Shown: positions 24,597 to 32,637, counted from the first letter of the stretch. The stretch: 64,000 bases of DNA from Dehalobacter sp. DCA (GCF_000305775.1 NC_018866.1:1798001-1862000), one strand, 5' to 3'. Notes: generated by a model not told the origin, from the letters alone. A program made the numbers and translations.

Positions 24597-25958
24597 TTAA
24601 AATCTTGCATTAAAATCTTTGCGCACTCCTTGATAATCTTTAAATTCCTCTTTGGAATATCTTTTCCCTGGAATATTCTCAATATAAGCTATAAACTCAT
24701 CTTCATTTATAAGCGTACTCCCTACCGCAAGCCCCGTGAATTTATCAACAATTTCTTTAATGTTACCAATGAAACGCTCTGCGGTTAGAATGCTATGAAT
24801 TATTATCTCGTTGCCTTCAATATACGAATTTTCAATCTCAAAATCATAATGATGCCGGGACAAAATCCTGTTTAGTATGAGTAACACTGAAATCATATTA
24901 TCATTATCTTTAATTGAACAACATTTAAGCAAATTATCTAAAGTAAATTCATCAATTGGTTTTTCATCAAACAATAAATATCCGCAGAATTGAATTAGTT
25001 TTGAATGCTTTGAAAATAACTGGACCTTGTCTCTGTTCACTGGTTCTAAAATATATCCATTTTTGTAATGATCAATATCTATTCTAAATCCAATTTCCAT
25101 CATTTTGGGATTTAGTTCAGTAACCATAAGCTTTATGAAGGATGGTTCTTCAATTCTATGAGCTGTTCCCCATGTAATTCGCCCATTCTTTTTAAGCATA
25201 TCGAGGATGGCCTTTTGACCATTTATCTTTAACCAAGAACGTATTTCCTTTGTTGGTATATACTTATCGTTATGATGAGCGGAAATATAATCATCAATCT
25301 CATGAATCAATTGTTTCTGCCGTTTCAATATGCCCCCAAACTGTTCTGAACAGTCAATACCGACTCTTTCCTCAAGGTAATAATCCAATAACCTGGATGC
25401 CTCGTTTCCTAATTCGAAGTATGGATTTTCTAAGCTCATCGGTATTATTATTTCGCAGTTATCGATTTTATTGTTCCATTCACCAATTATTCTATGGATT
25501 CCCGGTATAACATCATTCAAATCGCTTAATAACCTATTTCTAGTTGCTTCTTTTTTTAATTGAGTTATATTTTTGCCTTTGTAATCGTGTTTCCAAGAAT
25601 CCCAAAAATGTTTGATACACTCACTTCCTACATTTAGAGAATTCTTATTTATTTTATTTTCAATGTAAAATATATGTCTATTTTTTACATTGTCCAGTGA
25701 ACAACGCATCCAATTTGATGGATCAGGCCCCTTATCTTGTATTCTTTTAAGATCACCCTCCCATTCATCGATAGCGATTTTCAGGGTAGGAAAATACATA
25801 TTTTCAAAGAAATTCTTTTGTCTTTCCGGTAACCCTTCTATAAATTCATTGGTAATATTTTTGTTTTGTCCAAGGAGTTCCAAAATATCCGGGTATTGTT
25901 TTATTACCTCACTATAAATTAAAAGTGTTCTCTCTTTCATCTTTATTGTTTTGGACAT
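24597..25958 (-). CDS. Unknown 454-residue protein, prophage cargo candidate
   Basis: About 453 residues from the ATG at 25958. A TTG six bases earlier is less likely. AAGGGGG is nine bases upstream. Residues about 85-125 have a distinctive segment, WMRCSLDNVKNRHIFYIENK followed by NVGSECIKHFW, seen as a small module in uncharacterised phage and plasmid proteins. The rest is helical, charged and AT-rich without known motifs or membrane segments. The gene is bounded by a terminator hairpin at each end (24539-24569 and 25968-26002), and the Shine-Dalgarno is inside the arm of the upstream hairpin. It separates the late regulator from the packaging genes. The isolated unit and unusual composition suggest cargo, perhaps a defence gene. 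This is inference. Confidence 0.55.
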   Translation of the reverse strand: MSKTIKMKERTLLIYSEVIKQYPDILELLGQNKNITNEFIEGLPERQKNFFENMYFPTLKIAIDEWEGDLKRIQDKGPDPSNWMRCSLDNVKNRHIFYIENKINKNSLNVGSECIKHFWDSWKHDYKGKNITQLKKEATRNRLLSDLNDVIPGIHRIIGEWNNKIDNCEIIIPMSLENPYFELGNEASRLLDYYLEERVGIDCSEQFGGILKRQKQLIHEIDDYISAHHNDKYIPTKEIRSWLKINGQKAILDMLKKNGRITWGTAHRIEEPSFIKLMVTELNPKMMEIGFRIDIDHYKNGYILEPVNRDKVQLFSKHSKLIQFCGYLLFDEKPIDEFTLDNLLKCCSIKDNDNMISVLLILNRILSRHHYDFEIENSYIEGNEIIIHSILTAERFIGNIKEIVDKFTGLAVGSTLINEDEFIAYIENIPGKRYSKEEFKDYQGVRKDFNARF

Positions 25959-25967
25959 ATGCAAAAA

Positions 25968-26002
25968 CCCCCTTATTTTCCAGTATTTCGATAATAAAGG
26001 GG
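25968..26002. terminator. Terminator-like hairpin covering a Shine-Dalgarno
   Basis: CCCCTTATT (25969-25977) pairs with AATAAAGGGG (25993-26002) with one bulged base. Both strands have T-runs after it (CTTTTTCC on plus, TTTTTGC on minus). On the minus strand its 3' arm contains the AAGGGGG ribosome-binding site of the 24597-25958 gene. Confidence 0.6.
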
Positions 26003-26082
26003 CTTTTTCCTTTTATTGCATAATATTTGTATCATACAAATTCTAACATAGGTAAAAGGCCCCTACAAGGACACGGTTTCCG

Positions 26083-26646
26083 CTATGAACCGGACATAAA
26101 GCGGATATTTTCATTCAATGCATCAGCACCAAAAAGCATGATCTTGATTTTATTTACCAGTCTGTTTTTATTACGCCTTATTGTTCTTTCCTCACAATCG
26201 AATCTTTCCGCAATATCTTCCATAGTCATTACATCCCAAAATTTCATCGGTATGATCTCATAATACTTGTCGTCATATATTGTTTCTAAAGCTCTCTCAA
26301 TTCTCATAACTTCTTGCCTAGTTCGCATCATGCTTGATTTAATGCTTTGAGTATATTGCATTATGTCAAGGCCATGGCTACCGGTACTACGACTTGTATA
26401 TAATACTATGTCTTTTGACCTTTTATTTTCCGGCTCAGTATAAGCTTCCGGGTCGTAAAGGAACTCTTCATCTTGGGAAACCTTAAGCTTTAATGCTGGG
26501 TAATTGTATAGTAAAATCTCTGTTTCCCTGAAGTAATTATGATTTGTTATATCAATATGATTTACTGCGTTTGCACTGTCCTGAGCTGCTTTATTTACTG
26601 CGGTTTTAATTATTTTCAACACTTCTGGGTCTAATTTCTTTGACAA
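26083..26646 (-). CDS. ArpU/RinA-like late transcription regulator (sigma-70 region-4-like HTH)
   Basis: 187 residues. The C-terminal part MRIERALETIYDDKYYEIIP ... MTMEDIAERFDCEERTIRRNKNRLVNKI is a sigma-region-4-like HTH as in ArpU, RinA and related Gram-positive phage activators that sit just before the terminase genes and turn on late transcription or packaging. The N-terminal half is helical (TAVNKAAQDSANAVNHIDIT). Its position, after replication genes and before packaging genes, fits a late-gene switch. The target promoter is not identified. Confidence 0.7.
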   Translation of the reverse strand: MSKKLDPEVLKIIKTAVNKAAQDSANAVNHIDITNHNYFRETEILLYNYPALKLKVSQDEEFLYDPEAYTEPENKRSKDIVLYTSRSTGSHGLDIMQYTQSIKSSMMRTRQEVMRIERALETIYDDKYYEIIPMKFWDVMTMEDIAERFDCEERTIRRNKNRLVNKIKIMLFGADALNENIRFMSGS

Positions 26647-26674
26647 GTTAACCCCTCCTCGTCATACTGCAAAA

Positions 26675-27232
26675 TTACTGTAGTTCTTGAAGTACTCTTC
26701 TTTCCTTAACCCCAAAAATCAATCTATATGCCATCCTAACCCTAGCCATAAGTGGAAAGCCAGGTGACCATTCCCAAGCCGTCCCGGATTGATCTTTAAT
26801 CTTCTCTGATCTCTCAACCTGGTCTAAAATCATTTCAAATGTCCCTTTAGGATCAACCATCATACAGAAACAAAGGTGATCATAAAACTGTTCGTGCGCT
26901 TCTCTTTCTTCAAACAGCTTATCTTTTAATACTTCATTTTGCACAATTAACTTTTCTGATGCATCATTTGCCCTGGTAATCGTCTCAATATTTGCAGCCA
27001 TAGCTTTAATGCTTGAGTCCTGAAGCTCTTTATAATTCAGCTTTGATACAGAAATATAGGTATTATACATAAGCTCTTTTTCCTTGGGATCTTGCTCATT
27101 ACTAATCCGATGCTCTAAGTCTTTTAGATACTCTACTCTGTTAGTAATAACACTTAGTTCTTGGATTAAAACCTCATAAGGGTTTGTTTTTTCTGTATTG
27201 TTCAATTCTCTTGTCCTCCTGGATAATTTCAT
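26675..27232 (-). CDS. Coiled-coil phage protein of unknown function
   Basis: 185 residues, mostly helical (VLIQELSVITNRVEYLKDLE ... NEVLKDKLFEEREAHEQFYD) with a more conserved-looking C-terminus (CFCMMVDPKGTFEMILDQVE ... RVRMAYRLIFGVKE). Its ATG overlaps the stop codon of the upstream small gene (ATGA), so translation is probably coupled. It lies between the primase-helicase and the late regulator. No family is recognised. Confidence 0.5.
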   Translation of the reverse strand: MKLSRRTRELNNTEKTNPYEVLIQELSVITNRVEYLKDLEHRISNEQDPKEKELMYNTYISVSKLNYKELQDSSIKAMAANIETITRANDASEKLIVQNEVLKDKLFEEREAHEQFYDHLCFCMMVDPKGTFEMILDQVERSEKIKDQSGTAWEWSPGFPLMARVRMAYRLIFGVKERRVLQELQ

Positions 27233-27450
27233 ATCTGAAAACCGTTTAAGCGTTCTTTCTCTGTAGTATTACATAAGCCAAGCGTGTTAATGATGTCATT
27301 TAACCCGGCTAATATTTTCTGAAACTCTGGCATCCACTTCTCTACCCGAGAGTCGTCCGTCCGATCCGGGGAGTCCATCCATTCTGCAGCCCTCTTCTGC
27401 CTCTCCAGGAGTCGATTGTATTCTCTCTTGAGTTCCAATGTCTCTGGCAA
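27229..27450 (-). CDS. Small coiled-coil phage protein (possible frameshifted second half)
   Basis: 73 residues from a TTG at 27450 (LPETLELKREYNRLLERQKR ... KWMPEFQKILAGLNDIINTL). The sequence looks like a real helical protein. Its start lies within the upstream 91-residue frame, right after a run of five G in the coding strand. Removing one G would join the N-terminal half of that frame to this one. GAGGTG is seven bases upstream of the TTG, so independent initiation is also possible. Its stop overlaps the next start. Confidence 0.5.
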   Translation of the reverse strand: MPETLELKREYNRLLERQKRAAEWMDSPDRTDDSRVEKWMPEFQKILAGLNDIINTLGLCNTTEKERLNGFQI

Positions 27451-27571
27451 GCCCCCTCACCTCTTCCTTCATCCGTTCCCCTGCGTCAACACCCGTCCGG
27501 AAAGCATCTGCCCATATTAACTTTTCCCGATTATTTCTAAGCCCTAACCAGGTAATTTTTATTCCGCTCAT
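27296..27571 (-). CDS. Small phage protein, probable N-terminal half of a frameshifted gene
   Basis: The ATG at 27571 overlaps the TGA of the primase-helicase gene. The first 40 residues (MSGIKITWLGLRNNREKLIW, then ADAFRTGVDAGERMKEEVRG) look natural. Beyond the G5 run near 27455 the frame turns into a Gly/Arg/Ser/Asp-rich string (GEAEEGCRMDGLPGSDGRLS) that looks like an out-of-frame reading of the 27229-27450 gene. The real product is therefore more likely the N-terminal 40 residues joined to that protein, or a short protein overlapping it. A sequencing error, mutation or programmed +1 shift cannot be told apart from the sequence alone. Confidence 0.4.
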   Translation of the reverse strand: MSGIKITWLGLRNNREKLIWADAFRTGVDAGERMKEEVRGLARDIGTQERIQSTPGEAEEGCRMDGLPGSDGRLSGREVDARVSENISRVK

Positions 27572-29391
27572 GTTTCCACCTCATCCCAAGGGCAAGGTAT
27601 TTGTACTTCGGTTCCCCATTCGTATTTCTCACGGTTTTCCCAACCGTAAATTACTTCCTCCCTGGTGCAGTTGTTATAAAATCTCAATGTTCTTGGACTG
27701 AAATTATACTTAAAAGCTTTTCTTTCTCCAGATTCACGGTCTTTCAGGCTGGTAATGATCGCGTCACATTCTCTATCCGGGCTCCATACCCTCTCAACCG
27801 CTATGATATTATCGGCCTTATTAGGGATGTTGTTACTGCCGGAAATATCGGTTTTAGTAAGGTTCCCTTCGTCCTTTTTGATCTCGCACTTTTCCTTGTT
27901 CGGGTGAGCTACGAGAACTACATGAGCCCTGCCGTTGCCGGCAAAGTCTTTACAGCGTTGGACAAAATTAGCTTGGTCTGAATAAAGGCTGTCTGCATTC
28001 TCTTCCAGCTTCGACATCAGGTTATCAATGATAAAAAGTTTCACTCCGTAGCGTTTGGCAGCTAGAGCCATCAACTCAAAGAATTTATCCAGGTCTTTAG
28101 CAATTTTCTCTTCCTTCCGATCGAATAGATAAAGTATCCCTTCATGCCATTGTTTAATTTGCTTGACTATTTCCGGCTTTATTTCCCTCTTTATCCTGTA
28201 CTTTGCCTGAGTCTCTTGCATATGGGCTTGTTTGTTGCCAACTATTTGTTTATAAAGCCAGTCCTGAATTTTAAATTCTGACATTTCCCCGGAATACAAG
28301 AAGGTTTTGACTTTCTTCTCAAGGCAGTGAGCGATAATCTGACTTATAAAAGTCGTTTTTCCCTCTCCGTTCCTGCCGAAAACTATAGTCAATTCTCCTT
28401 CCTTCCAGTCCTCGACATGGCTGTCATATTCAAAAAAACCTGTCTCAATCCCTGATTCGTTGGCTATTTTGTATTCGACATGAGATAAATCCAAGAGACC
28501 GTTCGGTATTTGCTTTGATGCGCTTTCAATGATTTCCAAAACCTTTTCAGGTCCGTATTTGTAAAGGACTTCATTAGCATCTTTCAGGTCTTCGGCGTGA
28601 ACTACTTTCACATTGTCGAGCCTGCGGGAAATGTTATCGGCCATGTTTATTCCAGCTTTGTCATTATCGGCCCATAAGATGACCTCTCGACCTTTCAGCC
28701 AGTCCCAGCAAGTGTCAATCCATGTCAGGCTATTCGCTCCACTGGGGACGCTTGCCACGTTTTTGTATCCACTTTGCCAGATTGCCATTGCGTCCGGCTG
28801 GCCCTCTGTAATCACTAAGGGCTTACCATCTTCCACATGCCACATCCCCCAGAGAATTGGCTCGGTATTCTTTTCACAACCGCCTTTTAATCCGCCCTGC
28901 TTTATTTCCCGATATGTCACATGCTTCAGGGTGTTATCTTGAAAATACTGAAAAACATATACATTGACGCCGTTCCAGGTTGATTCCTTAACTCTCCATG
29001 CATCCAAGGTTTGTTTCGTTATCTTACGGACCGCCATCAAGTCAATCGCTGCTTTTGATAATTCCCGCATCTTAATTTGCGGAAGAATGTATTGCTTTTT
29101 AGTGGCTCGGTTAGGCTCTAGGGTAAAGCCTATCATGTCGGCAACCCTCTCTTTTGCTTCGATGAAACTTAAATTTTCGAACTTCGTTAGGTAATCGTAA
29201 ATATCGATCTTTCCGCCGCAAGCATGGCACCTCCACATTAGACCGTCTTTAAACCATGACATAGAGGGGTTCTTATCGGGATGTAGCGGGCACAGGATCA
29301 ATTCCGTTTTGTTTGGCTTAATATTTAATCCCGATAAAATAATATCTCTGGCTCGTTGCCCTAATGATTCCTTGAGTTCTGTACTGTCCAT
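27568..29391 (-). CDS. Phage primase-helicase (CHC2 zinc, TOPRIM, DnaB-like)
   Basis: 607 residues. Residues about 33-62 form a CHC2-type zinc finger (LCPLHPDKNPSM, WRCHACGGK). About 190-250 is the TOPRIM fold (VITEGQPDAMAIW, then VILWADNDKAG). About 337-345 is Walker A (GRNGEGKTT) and about 425 Walker B (LFIIDNL), then sensor HVVLVAHPNK and GSNNIPNKADNIIAV. This T7 gp4-like or DnaG-DnaB-like fusion unwinds DNA and makes primers at the phage fork. It overlaps the start of the next gene at its 3' end and follows the initiator directly. It lies downstream of the IS insertion, so its expression from the early promoter may be reduced. Confidence 0.88.
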   Translation of the reverse strand: MDSTELKESLGQRARDIILSGLNIKPNKTELILCPLHPDKNPSMSWFKDGLMWRCHACGGKIDIYDYLTKFENLSFIEAKERVADMIGFTLEPNRATKKQYILPQIKMRELSKAAIDLMAVRKITKQTLDAWRVKESTWNGVNVYVFQYFQDNTLKHVTYREIKQGGLKGGCEKNTEPILWGMWHVEDGKPLVITEGQPDAMAIWQSGYKNVASVPSGANSLTWIDTCWDWLKGREVILWADNDKAGINMADNISRRLDNVKVVHAEDLKDANEVLYKYGPEKVLEIIESASKQIPNGLLDLSHVEYKIANESGIETGFFEYDSHVEDWKEGELTIVFGRNGEGKTTFISQIIAHCLEKKVKTFLYSGEMSEFKIQDWLYKQIVGNKQAHMQETQAKYRIKREIKPEIVKQIKQWHEGILYLFDRKEEKIAKDLDKFFELMALAAKRYGVKLFIIDNLMSKLEENADSLYSDQANFVQRCKDFAGNGRAHVVLVAHPNKEKCEIKKDEGNLTKTDISGSNNIPNKADNIIAVERVWSPDRECDAIITSLKDRESGERKAFKYNFSPRTLRFYNNCTREEVIYGWENREKYEWGTEVQIPCPWDEVET

Positions 29392-30314
29392 CAGTAATCA
29401 TCCCGTCTGATTATTTTTTCAGGATTAGCCACCGTCACCCCAAAGGGACCGTTATATTGATTTTCTGGCCCGTCTCTCTCCTCATAATTCCCATCTAAGA
29501 AATCCTTATAGCCAGAATTGAAAAATGTTGAGCCATATTGCCAATGTTGCCAGCTTGGCTTTGCTTTTTTATAACGGTCAATGCATCTTGCAATAATCTC
29601 AATTCCTAGTTTTTCGATGCTATCTTTGGTTGAATCCCTAATTTGCCCCTTTCCCCTCTTAAGGGGATACTTCTTCCATACCTCATCGAAGACAGGGAAT
29701 GAACGCTCCTCCTTATTCTTCTTGGTCCTATAAGATCTTTTTGACGGCTCATTTGTTTTTGCTTCTAAGACTGGTTCCTCAAAAAGATCCTGCCCGGAAT
29801 TATGGGGTGCACTCTCACCGGCGAAAAAATTTTCGCCTAATATATTTTCTTTAGAGTTTTCTTTATTTCTTTCTTGGTGGGTAGTTTCACCCATAGATCC
29901 TTGGGTGATTTCACCCATGTTTAGGGGGTGATTTTGCCCATGGTCTATTTCACCCAGGGCAGTTTCACCCAGGGTGATTTCACCCATGTTTGTTTTGTCC
30001 GGCAATAATATCCATCCATCATAGTTTTTGTTGAATGAAATTACTCGTTTGGTTTTATTAATGGTTTGGATAATAATTTTTCTCTCTTCTAATCTTTTTA
30101 GTTCCCGCCGAATGTTTCTAATATCGAAACCGGTTGCATTTCCAAGGAAGGTTAAAGACATATTATGTTCTTTCCTACCAAACCCATAGGTATAGCGCCA
30201 AATCACAAAAATAAGGCTGTATTGGGTAGGACTTAGCCTCAATTTAGCAATGTGTTCCAATATTTCGTTTGCTATTCTTGTGTATCCGTTTTCAACTTGA
30301 ACATCCGCAGCCAT
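29391..30314 (-). CDS. Phage replication initiator (lambda O-like)
   Basis: 307 residues from the ATG at 30314, which follows GTAGGAG by seven bases and gives the usual O-type N-terminus (MAADVQVENGYTRIANEILE). The longer frame to 30359 is less likely. Residues about 5-110 are the winged-helix Phage_rep_O_N domain (LRLSPTQYSLIFVIWRYTYG ... LKRLEERKIII). A repeat-rich segment with NMGEITLGETALGEIDHGQ and NMGEITQGSMGETT follows at about 118-150. A charged linker and a C-terminal helicase-loader-like part come last. The repeats are the protein trace of iteron-like DNA, so the origin lies inside this gene as in lambda. The initiator should bind those repeats and recruit the helicase encoded next. 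Confidence 0.78.
   Translation of the reverse strand: MAADVQVENGYTRIANEILEHIAKLRLSPTQYSLIFVIWRYTYGFGRKEHNMSLTFLGNATGFDIRNIRRELKRLEERKIIIQTINKTKRVISFNKNYDGWILLPDKTNMGEITLGETALGEIDHGQNHPLNMGEITQGSMGETTHQERNKENSKENILGENFFAGESAPHNSGQDLFEEPVLEAKTNEPSKRSYRTKKNKEERSFPVFDEVWKKYPLKRGKGQIRDSTKDSIEKLGIEIIARCIDRYKKAKPSWQHWQYGSTFFNSGYKDFLDGNYEERDGPENQYNGPFGVTVANPEKIIRRDDY
29885..29986 (+). repeat. Iteron-like repeats; candidate phage replication origin
   Basis: The nonamer TTTCACCCA occurs at 29885, 29909, 29948, 29963 and 29978, with a degenerate copy (TTTTGCCCA) at 29932. The last three are spaced exactly 15 bases apart, the others 24, 23 and 16. Some copies combine into the inverted repeat GGGTGA-TT-TCACCC. 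The repeats lie inside the initiator gene, as in lambda-like phages where the initiator binds iterons in its own gene. An AT-rich stretch follows (about 30000-30090). Confidence 0.6.
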
Positions 30315-30352
30315 TTGAGCACTCCTACCCCTTCTACTTAGATATTTATGCA

Positions 30353-30838
30353 TTACCACATTATCATCAGTTCCAAAGGCTCATGTTCTGGTTTATTCTT
30401 GGTCGTGATATCAAGATTTAATAATCGTGAAAATAATCGCAAGAATTTCTCTTTCTCCATGGAGATTGAATGTCCATTTTTATCTGATTCAAATAGATTA
30501 AAATAGAGCTCTCCGGAATCCTCATGGACACTTAAAACTTTATTGCCATCTTTATTTGCTATCTCAATTTTAAGTAAGCCTTTCATAAGTGTGGACTTTT
30601 CATTCTTTACTGATAATTCGCAGGTGCAGGGTTCAAGATTTTCTTTCCAGCTGATTATTGTATTTTTGTATAGGGATCTTACCCCTAAGCGAACTAACTC
30701 TTTCTGACACAGTGGGCATTTTGTTGGGACCGGCTTTGCGGATAAAACCACAAAGCCGTAGTCCTCTATTTCGCCCGTAGTAAGAAATGCCGGGGTATCG
30801 ATCATTTCTTTCCTTGATAAAACTCTTATAGTGTTCAT
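30353..30838 (-). CDS. Zinc-ribbon-containing early phage protein; ribosome-binding site removed by IS
   Basis: 161 residues. A possible zinc site is CPLCQKEL (about 38-45) with PCTCEL at about 69-74. The rest shows a beta-rich C-terminal part (KEKFLRLFSRLLNLDI). The ATG is at 30838. The IS end lies two bases beyond it, and the original ribosome-binding site (GGAGAGGG in the reconstructed uninterrupted sequence) is now on the far side of the IS. The base sequence now upstream (GTAGCCTATTCAGT) has no such site. It was translationally coupled to the upstream gene by an ATGA overlap. The function is unknown. Confidence 0.55.
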   Translation of the reverse strand: MNTIRVLSRKEMIDTPAFLTTGEIEDYGFVVLSAKPVPTKCPLCQKELVRLGVRSLYKNTIISWKENLEPCTCELSVKNEKSTLMKGLLKIEIANKDGNKVLSVHEDSGELYFNLFESDKNGHSISMEKEKFLRLFSRLLNLDITTKNKPEHEPLELMIMW

Positions 30839-30917
30839 ACTGAATAGGCTACACTAAACTGGACAGTTTTCTTAAGGTCTTGTAAATTAAAAGTAATAAT
30901 CAAAGGAGCAAAAGACA

Positions 30918-31202
30918 ATGACCAAAAGAGAACGAAGATCTTTTACCGATGAATTCAAGAATCAAATGGTTCAGTTATATCTGAACGGCAAACCGAGAGC
31001 CGAAATTCTGAAGGAATATGATATAGGTGGTTCAACCTTTGACAGATGGACGAAACAACATGAGAAAACAGGTTCATTTCGTGAAAAAGATAATCTTAGT
31101 GATGAACAGAAAGAACTCATAAAACTTCGCAAAGAAAACCAGCGCTTGTTGATGGAAAATGATATTTTAAAGCAAGCCGCGCTGATCATGGGACGAAAGT
31201 AG
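30918..31202 (+). CDS. IS3-family transposase OrfA
   Basis: 94 residues. N-terminal helix-turn-helix (RRSFTDEFKNQMVQLYLNGK ... EILKEYDIGGSTFDRW) binds the IS ends. A leucine-zipper helix follows (LIKLRKENQRLLMENDILKQ). AAAGGAG lies upstream of the ATG. The stop at 31200-31202 is followed two bases later by the orfB GTG. OrfB is in the -1 frame relative to orfA, so either a -1 shift near CGAAAGT or coupled reinitiation yields the OrfAB transposase. Confidence 0.9.
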   Translation: MTKRERRSFTDEFKNQMVQLYLNGKPRAEILKEYDIGGSTFDRWTKQHEKTGSFREKDNLSDEQKELIKLRKENQRLLMENDILKQAALIMGRK

Positions 31203-31204
31203 AC

Positions 31205-32038
31205 GTGATAAGGCAAAATGCCCACAAATACTCGGTATCAGCAATGTGTAAAGTCCTACAAGTGAATCGCAGTAGTTATTACTACAAATCAACCTATCAG
31301 GAAGTTGAAGACGATGTTGAGCAGCACGTTATCGAGATTTTTGAATCAAATCAACGGGTCTATGGTACCAGAAAGATTAAGATTGAGCTTCAAAAGAAGA
31401 ATTTAACAGTCTCTCGTCGCCGAATCGGTCGATTGATGAAGAAAAATGGCTTAGTTTCAACATACACAGTAGCTCAATATAAGCCATTCAAAACCAAATG
31501 CAACGAAGCTGAAATCAAGAATGAATTGAATCGGGAATTTGAAAAAGCGGTGCCATTGGAGACCGTTGTTAGCGACCTGACATATGTTCGAGTAGGAACC
31601 AAATGGCATTATATCTGCCTTCTCGTTGATTTATTTAATCGGGAGATAATTGGACAGAGCTGTGGCAAAGCGAAAGACGCTGCCCTGGTATATCGGGCTT
31701 TTGCTAGCGTGAAGTCCAATCTACATAATATTAGGATGTTTCATACAGACCGTGGCAGCGAGTTTAAAAACCAGCTAATTGATGAAGTAATTTCAACCTT
31801 TAATATTCAGCGTTCTTTGAGTATGAAGGGCTGTCCTTATGATAACGCCGTATCCGAGGCTACCTTCAAACTAGTTAAGACAGAGTTTGTGAAAAACCGA
31901 CGCTTTGTATCACTGGAACACCTAGAGAATGAATTGAAGTCTTATATTAAGTGGTTCAATGAAAAGCGAATTCATTCAACACTAGGCTACCTTAGTCCTC
32001 TGGAGTATAAAACCATTTACCTTAACAAATCTGTCTAG
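31205..32038 (+). CDS. IS3-family transposase OrfB (rve/DDE integrase domain)
   Basis: 277 residues. N-terminal HTH_21 region (VSAMCKVLQVNRSSYYYKST ... NQRVYGTRKIKIEL), then the integrase core with the DDE residues visible in VVSDLTYVR, MFHTDRGSEF and DNAVSEATFKLVKTE, and the C-terminal signature WFNEKRIHSTLGYLSPLEY. All catalytic motifs are present, so the element should be active. It ends 18 bases before the right end of the IS. Confidence 0.92.
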   Translation: MIRQNAHKYSVSAMCKVLQVNRSSYYYKSTYQEVEDDVEQHVIEIFESNQRVYGTRKIKIELQKKNLTVSRRRIGRLMKKNGLVSTYTVAQYKPFKTKCNEAEIKNELNREFEKAVPLETVVSDLTYVRVGTKWHYICLLVDLFNREIIGQSCGKAKDAALVYRAFASVKSNLHNIRMFHTDRGSEFKNQLIDEVISTFNIQRSLSMKGCPYDNAVSEATFKLVKTEFVKNRRFVSLEHLENELKSYIKWFNEKRIHSTLGYLSPLEYKTIYLNKSV

Positions 32039-32281
32039 TTTACTGTTGACAATCCATACTGCTACTTTCCCTCTCCTGCGCTTACGTTCGCTTCTGACTC
32101 CATCTATATGGCCTAATAGATATAGTGCTAAGCTTAATGTAAATAAATCAGAATACTGGGCCTGAAGCTGTCCGACAGTGCGCTGGATATCATTAAGTGG
32201 GTAAATACCAAGATTCACATTATTAAAAATCTTCATGAAATCATCAGATTTTTCATCTGGCACGATATTTTTTGGTTGCAT
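31982..32281 (-). CDS. Early phage protein with IS-derived C-terminal tail
   Basis: The reading frame codes for 99 residues, but only the first 75 (32281 to 32057, ending RKRRRGKVAV) are native. The last 24 are read from the right end of the IS. Excising the IS and one copy of the TAC duplication places a TGA straight after residue 75, overlapping the ATG of the 30353-30838 gene. The protein (MQPKNIVPDEKSDDFMKIFN ... GQLQAQYSDLFTLSLALYLLGHI) is helical with a basic end and is not assignable. The extended tail may or may not harm it. Confidence 0.6.
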   Translation of the reverse strand: MQPKNIVPDEKSDDFMKIFNNVNLGIYPLNDIQRTVGQLQAQYSDLFTLSLALYLLGHIDGVRSERKRRRGKVAVWIVNSKLDRFVKVNGFILQRTKVA

Positions 32282-32388
32282 AATTAACCTCTCCCTTTTT
32301 TTAGGTTTACAAATCTTTACCTTGTTATAATTTTAAATGAAATATTTTTTGCGGGTATTAACTGTTGTGGTGAATAGTTAATGCTTTT

Positions 32389-32637
32389 TTATTTGAATTC
32401 AATTGCTTCAGTTCCATTTAAAGTATTTAAGATAAACTGCATTCCATCCTGAAAACCTTTGTGATAAGTAATATCAATCGTAGCCGTTTCCAGTGTGGTA
32501 ATGGCGTCGCTTATATCGTTATGGTCATTATTTTTTACTGCTACCTCAAGCTCCTTAAGTCCATCGTTATATAACTCATTCTTCTGTCTAAGGCCATAAA
32601 TCTCCGTGTAGATTTTATCCTGGTTAAAACTCAACAT
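32389..32637 (-). CDS. Small helical early phage protein
   Basis: 82 residues, acidic, helical (EIYGLRQKNELYNDGLKELE) with a C-terminal motif YHKGFQDGMQFILNTLNG that recurs in small Firmicutes phage and host proteins of unknown role. It lies in the early minus-strand run. The downstream gap 32282-32388 has a plus-oriented hairpin (ATTAACT/AGTTAAT) with a T-run and no gene. Confidence 0.5.
   Translation of the reverse strand: MLSFNQDKIYTEIYGLRQKNELYNDGLKELEVAVKNNDHNDISDAITTLETATIDITYHKGFQDGMQFILNTLNGTEAIEFK

Larger units (their letters stand above)
30841..32056 (+). mobile_element. IS3-family insertion sequence, 1216 bp, intact
   Basis: Left end TGAATAGGCTACACTAAACT and right end (reverse complement) TGGATTGTCAACAGTAAACT are imperfect inverted repeats that share TAAACT-GGACAG/TAGACAG and continue into TTAAGGT, with TG at both outer ends. 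A 3-bp target duplication TAC flanks it (30838-30840 and 32057-32059). It carries orfA and orfB. Coding is on the plus strand, opposite to the interrupted early phage operon. Length, ends and target duplication fit the IS3 family. Removing it restores an ATGA gene overlap. Confidence 0.88.
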
